Shown piece after piece: positions 58,089 through 64,000 of a DNA stretch of 64,000 bases (the stretch's first letter is position 1; the number at the start of each line of letters is the position of its first letter). A model generated the notes under the pieces. The model was not told where the DNA came from and did not search any database. It saw nothing but the letters and a program-made list of their open reading frames with translations. The position numbers and the translations under genes are program-made. Origin of the DNA: JACCZR01 sp963830065 (lineage in GTDB: Bacteria > Actinomycetota > Thermoleophilia > Solirubrobacterales > Thermoleophilaceae); NCBI GenBank assembly GCA_963830065.1, contig CAWHLA010000012.1:1-64000 (forward strand), written 5' to 3'.

Positions 58089-59456
58089 ATGAGAGATCAA
58101 GGGCTCCACGACGCCCTAAGGGCCTTCGCCCTCGAGTCCGCCGCCATGCTGACCGAGGAGCTCGAGGCCGGCGCGGAGCTGGCCTTCGACCTCGAGGACG
58201 AGAGCTCGCGACGCGGCCTTCCGCTGTACCGCTACAGCCCGCTGACCGAGGAGTTCATCGACCAGCGATGGCTGCGCCTGCGGGGGCTGCCCACCTACCA
58301 CCCGGCCGCCCTGGCGCTGGGCGCGGGCGCCGCACGGCTGGTGCGCGCGCACGGCCTGCGCGGGGAGGACGCCGAGCCGGCCCTGCGGGCCATGCTCGAG
58401 CGCCTGTACGAAGACGCGACCAACTTCCGCTTCCCCGAGGAGCGCTTCGAGCGCGTGATGGAGGAGGTCGAGCGGACGCTGGAGCAGGGCGTCGCGCAGG
58501 CGATGATCGTGGCCGCCCTGCCGGGATTGGCGCTGGAGGCGGACTGCCTGGAGCTGGGCGGCGGCCTGTCGATCGAGCACGGCCAAGACGTGAGCGCCCC
58601 GCCCGAGGCCGCCTGGGCCGAGGACGGCGAGACCGCGCGCGCGGTCGTGGTCCTGCGCTTCGAGCTCGACGACGATGACGAGCTGCCGGTCCCCGAGGCC
58701 CGTACCCGCTTCCGCGGCCTGGTCGAGGGGCTGCGGCTCTACCGAGCCGGCGCGGTGACGCTCCCGGGCATCGGCTTCGCGCGCGAGTCCGAGGCCCGCT
58801 GGCAACCGCTCGAGCTCGAGGGCGCAGGCGCGGCCCGCGGCGAGCCGCTCGTGCTCACCGAAGCTGACGCCGAGGCCCTGCCCGGCTTCCTCGCAGCAGT
58901 CGAGCGCTCACCACGGCGCGCCCAGGTGGCCTGGGCGGTCGGCCGGTTCGACATGGGCTGCTCGCGCGCCGTGGAGGCCGAGGCGCTGTCCGACCACCTG
59001 CTGGCGCTGCGCGCGCTGCTCGACGTGGACGGCGACAGCCTGCCGCTGCGGCTGGCGGCGCTGTGCGCCGAGGAGGGCGAGCGGCGGGGGCTGCAGCGCC
59101 GCTTGGAGCGAGCGCTGGAGCTGGAACGCGCGCTGATGGGCGGCGGGCCCGACCCCGGCTTGCGCGCCGGCGAGTCCCCCCGCGCCCTGGCAGCCGAGCT
59201 GGAGGCCCACGTGCGGGCGCTGCTGCGCGACGTCCTGTGCGGCTACCTCGACGCCGACCTGGGCGCGGTGGCCGACGACATCCTTCTCGAAGTGCCCGAG
59301 CCCGCCTCCGGCGAGATCGCGGCCCGCGACCTGCGCGAGCCCGAGGTCGCTGGGGCCGAGGTCGCCGACGGCGACGGCGGCGACGACGGCGACACGAGCG
59401 AGATCGCCGCGGTCACGCCCTCGGCCGACTGGACCGACTTCTCCGCGCCCGTCTGA
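58089..59456 (+). CDS. Large hypothetical protein
   Basis: A 455-residue soluble, Leu/Glu/Ala-rich protein, mostly helical: FALESAAMLTEELEAGAELA, FRFPEERFERVMEEVERTLE, ERGLQ-type coils near 330-350 and an acidic tail (DGDGGDDGDTSE). No known catalytic motif; the middle has beta-like blocks (ARAVVVLRFELDDDDELPVP). I do not recognise it. ATG 58089 lacks a clear ribosome site. A copy of the terminator-like repeat follows. Confidence 0.7.
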   Translation: MRDQGLHDALRAFALESAAMLTEELEAGAELAFDLEDESSRRGLPLYRYSPLTEEFIDQRWLRLRGLPTYHPAALALGAGAARLVRAHGLRGEDAEPALRAMLERLYEDATNFRFPEERFERVMEEVERTLEQGVAQAMIVAALPGLALEADCLELGGGLSIEHGQDVSAPPEAAWAEDGETARAVVVLRFELDDDDELPVPEARTRFRGLVEGLRLYRAGAVTLPGIGFARESEARWQPLELEGAGAARGEPLVLTEADAEALPGFLAAVERSPRRAQVAWAVGRFDMGCSRAVEAEALSDHLLALRALLDVDGDSLPLRLAALCAEEGERRGLQRRLERALELERALMGGGPDPGLRAGESPRALAAELEAHVRALLRDVLCGYLDADLGAVADDILLEVPEPASGEIAARDLREPEVAGAEVADGDGGDDGDTSEIAAVTPSADWTDFSAPV

Positions 59457-59490
59457 GGTCCCGAGGCGAGCACGCGCGGCCCGGGACAGC

Positions 59491-59540
59491 GCGAAGCACA
59501 CACAGCCTCCAAGAAAGTCCTCAGCGGGCTGACGAGTTGG
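59491..59540 (+). terminator. Terminator-like repeat, copy C (degenerate)
   Basis: GAAGCACACACAGCCTCC, then AAGAAAGTCCTCAG and CTGACGAG. Flanks match copy A closely (GAAGCACACA), but the stem has mismatches and the T tract is lost (GTTGG). It lies between the convergent genes ending at 59456 and 59728. GTGCCC-GAA-GGGCAC at 59601-59615 is a separate short hairpin in the same gap. Confidence 0.65.
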
Positions 59541-59654
59541 CGAGAACGTGTGCGCCACACACACGCCCCTTCCGCGGGTGGCAGCGGAAGCAACTTGCCC
59601 GTGCCCGAAGGGCACGAGTGCAAGGAACATTCCGCTGACAGGACCCGCGGCCTG

Positions 59655-59696
59655 GGGGCCGGGGGTGCGGCTGTTCAGGGGGGCCGGGGGTGCGGC
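59655..59696. repeat. Two direct copies of a 17-bp G-rich unit
   Basis: GGGGCCGGGGGTGCGGC occurs at 59655-59671 and 59680-59696, 25 bases apart, in the 271-base gap before the ArsA-type genes. Each has runs of four and five G, so a G-quadruplex is possible. Otherwise the gap contains only the terminator-like repeat and a hairpin. Confidence 0.5.
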
Positions 59697-59727
59697 CGTA
59701 AGCGCCCGGCCGAGACGCGCCGCCCGC

Positions 59728-60799
59728 TCAGAACAAATACTCACCCATCTTGTTCAGGCCATCGAGGTCATGGATGTCGTGCTCCATATCGGGCACCTCG
59801 ATCATCGGCTTGCGACCCAGCCGCTTGCGCAGGGTCTCCAGGCTGAGCCGGTCTCGCTCGGCCAGCCGCCGGTAGTCCTCCAGGTTCGAAGCCACCTTGC
59901 GGCCGAGGTCGGGCCCCAGCAGCTCCTCGACCTCCTTGGCGACCCCGTTGCCCTTCGCCGGGAGCTCGTGCATCCGATTGACCACGGCGGCCCCGAAGGG
60001 CATGCCCGCGTCCTGAAGGCGGTGGTGGAAGAACACCGCCTCGTCGACCGCGTCGGCGCGCGGTGAGGTGACCAGCAGGAAGGTGGTGCGGCTGTCGGCC
60101 AGCAGGTCCGTGACCCGCTCGGCGCGCTCGCGGAAGCCGGAGGCCATGTCGCCGAAGCTCTGGAAGAAGTCCGAGATGTCCTGGAGCAGGTCCACGCCGG
60201 TGACCCGCTTGAGCACCGAGAACACCAGGCCGGTTCCGCGCGAGAACACCTTCACGCCGAACAGGCCGCCGCTGGTGAAGAACTGCAGCGAGCGCGAGTC
60301 GATGAAGCGCGACAGGCGCTTGGGGGCGTCCAGGAAGTCGAGCGCGTTGCGGGTGGGGGGCGTGTCGAGCACCAGGAGGTCGTAGTTGCCCTCGTTGTGG
60401 AGCTCGTGGAGCTTCTCCATCGCCATGTACTCCTGCGAGCCGGCCACCGCGTTGGAGAGCTCCTGGTAGATGCGGTTGTTCAGGACCGCGTCGCGCGTCT
60501 CCTCGTCGGGCGCGTGCCATTCGACCAGGTCGTCGAAGGTCCGCTTGGCGTCGAGCATCATGGCCCACAGCTCGCCGTCGCCGGTGTCGATCTCCACCTT
60601 CTTTTCCTCGTTGCCCAGCTCGGGCAGCCCCAGCGAGTTGGCCAGCCGCTTGGCCGGGTCGATGGTCAGCACGATCACCTTCTTGCCGCGCTTGGCCATG
60701 CCCAGCGCCACCGCCGCCGAGGTGGTGGTCTTGCCCACGCCGCCCGAGCCCGGCGCACACGCAGATCTCCTTGCGCTTGAGCAGCTCGTCCACGCTCAC
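59728..60799 (-). pseudogene. ArsA-type ATPase 2, frameshift inside the P-loop
   Basis: GTG 60799 overlaps the upstream arsA-like stop (GTGA). It reads SVDELLKRKEICVCAG and then, in the frame given, LGRRGQD; removing one G near 60752 restores SGGVGKTTTSAAVALGMAKR, a deviant Walker A. Downstream it is intact: VIVLTIDPAKRLANSLGLPE, LLVLDTPPTRNALDFLDAPK, FLLVTSPRADAVDEAVFFHH. About 356 residues when corrected, typical of the Get3/ArsA group without a transmembrane partner here. The G insertion is likely a sequencing error, since all else is conserved. Confidence 0.85.
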
Positions 60800-61716
60800 A
60801 GGCGCCGCTCCAGCTCCCGGGACAGGGCCTCGACCTGCTCGGCGCCGATCTCGGGCTCGAACAGGAAGGGGAGGGTGCTGACCGGCGCGTCGGCCTCGCG
60901 CCTCAGGCGCCGCAGCTGGCTGCGCTGCGCGCGGGCGCGCTCGTGCTCGGAGAGCGCGGCGGCCAGGGCGCCGCGCGCCGCCTTCGAGGGCTTGCCGTCC
61001 GCGGCGGCGATGGCCTGGGCCTCGGCGCCGTTGAAGCGCTCGGGGTACACGGCGTTGACCACGATCGACTGGATGTGCTGACCCATCTCCTCCTTCAGGC
61101 GCCCGCCCAGGTCGAGCGTCTCGTTGACCGGCATGTCCTCGGCCAGCGCCACGGCCACCACCGCGGTCTGGGCCGGGTCGGCCAGGAACTCGTGGATGCG
61201 GCCGGCCTGGTTGGCCACCGGGCCCACCCGGGCGGCCTCCCGGAAGGTCTTGGGCGCCCGCAGCATCGCGACGCCGTGACCGGTGGCGGGAGCGTCGACG
61301 ATGACGATGTCGTAGGGCGAGGCCTTGGATGTCTTGCGCTGGAGCTGGGCCAGCTCCCAGACCTTGCCCACGGTCACCAGCTCGGCCAGACCGGGCGCGG
61401 CGGCGGCCAGGTAGCTGAAGATGCGGCTGCTGTTCAGCACCCCGGCCAGCGCGCCCGAGCGCAGCTGGAACTTGAGCCACTCCTCGCGGGCATGCTCGGG
61501 GTCGACCGAGATGGCCCACAGGTTCTCGGCCAGCTCGACCTCGGAGAAGCCGGCGCCGTCGCGGCCGAACAGGTTCGGGACGCGGCTCTGCTCGGCCACC
61601 TCGCACACCATCGTGCGCTTGCCCTGGCGGGCCGCGATCAGGCCAAGGGCGGCCGACACGGTGGTCTTGCCCGTGCCCCCTTTGCCGGTCACGAAGATGA
61701 GTCGCTTATCAAGCAC
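60796..61716 (-). CDS. ArsA-type ATPase 1
   Basis: A 306-residue P-loop ATPase: FVTGKGGTGKTTVSAALGLI (deviant Walker A, residues 9-20), EVAEQSRVPNLFGRDG, VIVDAPATGHGVAMLRAPKT (Walker B region). It lacks the arsenite Cys set, so it is not a classical arsenic pump. Actinobacteria often carry such pairs, proposed as heterodimeric Get3-like targeting or regulatory ATPases. The GTG start is 43 bases from the divergent parA start. Confidence 0.9.
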   Translation of the reverse strand: MLDKRLIFVTGKGGTGKTTVSAALGLIAARQGKRTMVCEVAEQSRVPNLFGRDGAGFSEVELAENLWAISVDPEHAREEWLKFQLRSGALAGVLNSSRIFSYLAAAAPGLAELVTVGKVWELAQLQRKTSKASPYDIVIVDAPATGHGVAMLRAPKTFREAARVGPVANQAGRIHEFLADPAQTAVVAVALAEDMPVNETLDLGGRLKEEMGQHIQSIVVNAVYPERFNGAEAQAIAAADGKPSKAARGALAAALSEHERARAQRSQLRRLRREADAPVSTLPFLFEPEIGAEQVEALSRELERRL

Positions 61717-61759
61717 TACGGAAGGAATACATCAGGTACGTGCGAATACGCCCTTTGCG

Positions 61760-62590
61760 ATGGGACTCTTCGAGCGCAAGCCCTCACCTACACCCGCCCC
61801 AGAACCTGATCCCACTCCTCCGGCAGCGCCGAAGGCCCAGGTGATCGCCTTCACCAACCAGAAGGGGGGCGTGGCAAAGACCACGACCACCCTGAACCTC
61901 GCGGCCGCCTTCTCGGAGCGCGGCTTCCGCGTGCTGTGTATCGACCTCGACCCGCAGTCCAACCTGACCATGAGCCAGGGCATCGACCCCGACTCGCTGG
62001 ACGTCTCGATGTACGACGTGCTGGTCCACCACACCTCGCTGCGCGAGGTCATCCGCCGGCGCGAGGTCGATGTGGCCTGCGCCTCGATCGACCTGGCCGG
62101 GGCCGAGATCGCCATGTCGACCCAGATCGGTCGCGAGCGCTCGCTGCAGAAGGCGCTGGCCGCCGTGGCGGAGGACTACGACTACGTCTTCATCGACACT
62201 CCGCCGAGCCTCGGACTGCTCACGATCAACGCCCTGACGGCGGCCACGAAGGTAATCGTCCCCGTCCAATGCGAGTATCTGTCGATGAGGGGGCTCGTAC
62301 AGCTCCAGAACACGCTGTCGATGATCCGCGAGAACCTGAACCCGGATGTCGAAATCGAAGGCATCCTTCCCACTTTGGTGGACAACCGGACCGTGCACGC
62401 AAAGGAAGCCATCGAGATCCTCGAGGAGAACTTCGGGGACCGGGTGTTCGCATCTCGCATCAACAAGACCGTGCGCTTCGCCGAGGCGCCCGTGAAGGGC
62501 ATGTCCGTCCTGAAATACGACCCGGACGGCAAGGCCGCATACGCCTACCGCCAGCTGGCAAAGGAGGTCCTCGCCAATGGACAACGCTAA
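61760..62590 (+). CDS. parA: ParA/Soj-family ATPase
   Basis: A 276-residue ParA: after a 25-residue Pro-rich N-terminus, IAFTNQKGGVAKTTTTLNLA (deviant Walker A 35-42), RVLCIDLDPQSNLTMSQGID, YDYVFIDTPPSLGLLTINAL, PVQCEYLSMRGLVQL. The partner ParB is not next to it. The final codons overlap the ftsZ start and contain its ribosome site (AAGGAGGT), so the two are coupled: ParA here may position FtsZ, like MinD or MipZ, rather than a plasmid. Confidence 0.92.
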   Translation: MGLFERKPSPTPAPEPDPTPPAAPKAQVIAFTNQKGGVAKTTTTLNLAAAFSERGFRVLCIDLDPQSNLTMSQGIDPDSLDVSMYDVLVHHTSLREVIRRREVDVACASIDLAGAEIAMSTQIGRERSLQKALAAVAEDYDYVFIDTPPSLGLLTINALTAATKVIVPVQCEYLSMRGLVQLQNTLSMIRENLNPDVEIEGILPTLVDNRTVHAKEAIEILEENFGDRVFASRINKTVRFAEAPVKGMSVLKYDPDGKAAYAYRQLAKEVLANGQR

Positions 62591-64000
62591 GCGGGCGAGC
62601 ATGCGAGAGGGCCCGCTGGCCCAGCTGTTCCGCAAGACCGACGAGGAGGAGGGCACCCCCAAGGAGCAGGAGTCCAAGGGCAAGGAGCGCCGGCGGACCG
62701 AGCCGCCGCGCCAGGAGGCCGAGCGCCGCGAGCCCCAGCGCCGCGAGCCGTCGCGCCAGCGGCCGGCACCCGAGCCGCAGACCCCGGCCGCCGGCCGCTA
62801 CGAGACCACGCCCACGCCCGAGGAGCGCCTGCGCACGGTCTTCTCGAGCGACATCCCCGAGAACATCCTGGAGCGCGAGCCCGCGCGGCCCGTCGTTCCC
62901 GATCCCGACCCGACGGTGCCCGCCTGGTCGGTCGCCCAGAGCCAGACGCGCGAGCCCGTCCTGCGCGTGATCGGCGTCGGCGGGGCCGGCGTCAACGCCG
63001 TCGACCGCATGATCGAGGCCCAGATCGAGGGCGTCGAGTTCATCGCCGTCAACACCGACCTCCAGTCGCTGGAGGGATCGGCCGCGCCCACCAAGCTGCA
63101 CATCGGGAGCGACGTCACCCGCGGCCTTGGCTCGGGCTCGGACCCCGAGATCGGCAAGCAGGCCGCGCTCGAGGAGTACGACGACATCAAGGCGCTGCTC
63201 AAGGGCGCCGACATGGTCTTCATCGCCACCGGCGCCGGTGGCGGCACCGGCACGGGCGCCGCCCCGATCGTCGCCCGCATCTCTCGCGAGGTGAAGGCGC
63301 TGACCGTGGGCATCTGCACCAAGCCGTTCTCCTTCGAGGGGGCCCGTCGCGGCGCCCAGGCCGACGAGGGCATCGAGGAGTTCGCCGCCGAGGTGGACAC
63401 GCTCATCGTGATCCCGAACTCCCGCCTGCTGTCGGTGCTCGACAAGAAGACCTCGATGGTCGAGGCCTTCCGCGTCGCCGACGACGTGCTGCGCCAGGGC
63501 GTGCAGGGCATCAGCGACCTGATCACCCTGCCCGGCCTGATCAACCTCGACTTCGCCGACGTGCGGACGATCATGTCCCAGGCCGGCCAGGCCCTGCTGG
63601 GCATCGGCATGGGCACCGGCGACTCGCGGGCGATCGACGCGGTGGAGCACGCCATCGAGTCGCCGCTGCTGGAGACCTCGCTGGACGGCGCCCAGTCGAT
63701 CCTGCTCTCGATCACCGGCGGGCGCGACCTGTCGCTGTTCGAGGTCAACGACGCCGCCAAGGCGGTCGCCGACGTGGCCCACCCCGACGCCAACATCATC
63801 TTCGGCGCGATGGTCGACGAGAAGATGGGCGACGAGGTGTGGATCACCGTGGTCGCCACCGGCTACGGCGAGCAGCCCACGCGCCGCGAGGCGGCCCGGC
63901 CGGAGCGCGCCGAGCGCGGTGAGCGCCGCGAGCGTTCCGATCGGTTCGACCGCACGGACCGCCGCGAGCGCATCCCGGCCGACCACGAGCCGCGCGTCCG
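62577..64000 (+). CDS. ftsZ: Cell division protein FtsZ with ~125-residue charged N-terminal extension (3' end outside window)
   Basis: ATG 62577 follows AAGGAGGT and overlaps parA by 14 bases. Residues 1-125 are Arg/Glu/Pro-rich and probably disordered (RRTEPPRQEAERREPQRREP), unlike the 10-30 residues usual in FtsZ. The GTPase core starts about 127: VIGVGGAGVNAVDRMIEAQI, tubulin signature GGGTGTG at 221-227, T7 loop NLDFADVR (323-330) with both catalytic Asp. Then a charged linker (RPERAERGERRERSDRFDRT) leads to the missing C-terminal peptide. No mur/fts genes are adjacent, so it may be a second ftsZ. Confidence 0.93.
   Translation, partial: MDNAKRASMREGPLAQLFRKTDEEEGTPKEQESKGKERRRTEPPRQEAERREPQRREPSRQRPAPEPQTPAAGRYETTPTPEERLRTVFSSDIPENILEREPARPVVPDPDPTVPAWSVAQSQTREPVLRVIGVGGAGVNAVDRMIEAQIEGVEFIAVNTDLQSLEGSAAPTKLHIGSDVTRGLGSGSDPEIGKQAALEEYDDIKALLKGADMVFIATGAGGGTGTGAAPIVARISREVKALTVGICTKPFSFEGARRGAQADEGIEEFAAEVDTLIVIPNSRLLSVLDKKTSMVEAFRVADDVLRQGVQGISDLITLPGLINLDFADVRTIMSQAGQALLGIGMGTGDSRAIDAVEHAIESPLLETSLDGAQSILLSITGGRDLSLFEVNDAAKAVADVAHPDANIIFGAMVDEKMGDEVWITVVATGYGEQPTRREAARPERAERGERRERSDRFDRTDRRERIPADHEPRV

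Noticed and set aside
62460..63986. 508-residue minus-strand frame opposite ftsZ
   Set aside because: Shadow of the conserved FtsZ core and its charged extension.

Overview
The window is a high-GC bacterial sequence in two unequal parts. From about 4.8 kb to the end it looks like one actinobacterial chromosome, most likely class Thermoleophilia (Solirubrobacterales). The grounds are very high GC, mostly short or overlapping gene junctions (GTGA, ATGA, TTGA), many starts with no Shine-Dalgarno but a TAnnnT box 6-10 nt upstream, an actinobacterial-type c-di-AMP riboswitch before an M23 peptidase, and several small families I associate with that order (a secreted NAFGKC protein, a RemA-like protein, an acidic GEPIPGGPTDP protein). 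The taxonomic call is inference from pattern memory, not from a search.

The first ~4.75 kb is different: visibly lower GC, a PEP-CTERM protein, two C-terminal pieces of PD40/TolB-type propeller proteins (as found in Acidobacteriota eukaryotic-type kinases), a truncated 3'-5' exonuclease and an intact psuK-psuG pair. Pieces meet at abrupt joints (about 1.9 kb and 4.157 kb). It is either a foreign, decayed island or an assembly chimera.

Layout of the actinobacterial part: 4.8-9.7 kb gluQRS, MarR, GHMP sugar kinase, ECF sigma factor with fused C-terminal regulatory region, PhzF. 9.7-13.6 kb c-di-AMP riboswitch and M23 peptidase, then a PAS/GAF/SpoIIE phosphatase-HATPase and STAS partner-switching operon. 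13.7-20.5 kb aldehyde dehydrogenase, ferredoxin, NlpC/P60-like and M23 lipoproteins, two tandem trypsin-like/PDZ genes under a perfect inverted-repeat operator next to an HxlR gene. 20.5-25 kb ArfB, PfkB kinase, a defective acyltransferase, SDR, diiron protein, acidic protein, RemA-like. 25-31 kb split transhydrogenase (pntAA-pntAB-pntB) and a large AAA-LuxR regulator. 31-35 kb small sensor, MBL, GNAT and DUF genes. 35.4-39.3 kb osmoprotectant ABC transporter. 39.3-45.8 kb MarR and TetR regulated hydrolase, thioesterase, quinone reductase and thiolase genes. 45.9-48.3 kb egtB-egtD and dodecin. 48.3-54 kb glpX, moeA, a diguanylate cyclase pseudogene, response regulator, YihY. 54-59.5 kb primary sigma factor, a deleted pilT, AIM24, HxlR. 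59.7-64 kb two ArsA-type ATPases divergent from parA-ftsZ; the ftsZ has a long charged N-terminal extension and runs off the window.

Two general features deserve attention. A bidirectional terminator-like repeat with conserved flanks occurs three times (6.3, 33.05 and 59.5 kb). In addition, many genes carry single-base frameshifts or clean internal deletions (acyltransferase, pilT, diguanylate cyclase), which suggests sequence or assembly errors mixed with some true gene decay. I saw no tRNA, rRNA, CRISPR, transposase or phage genes, and no gene-free stretch above 300 bases.
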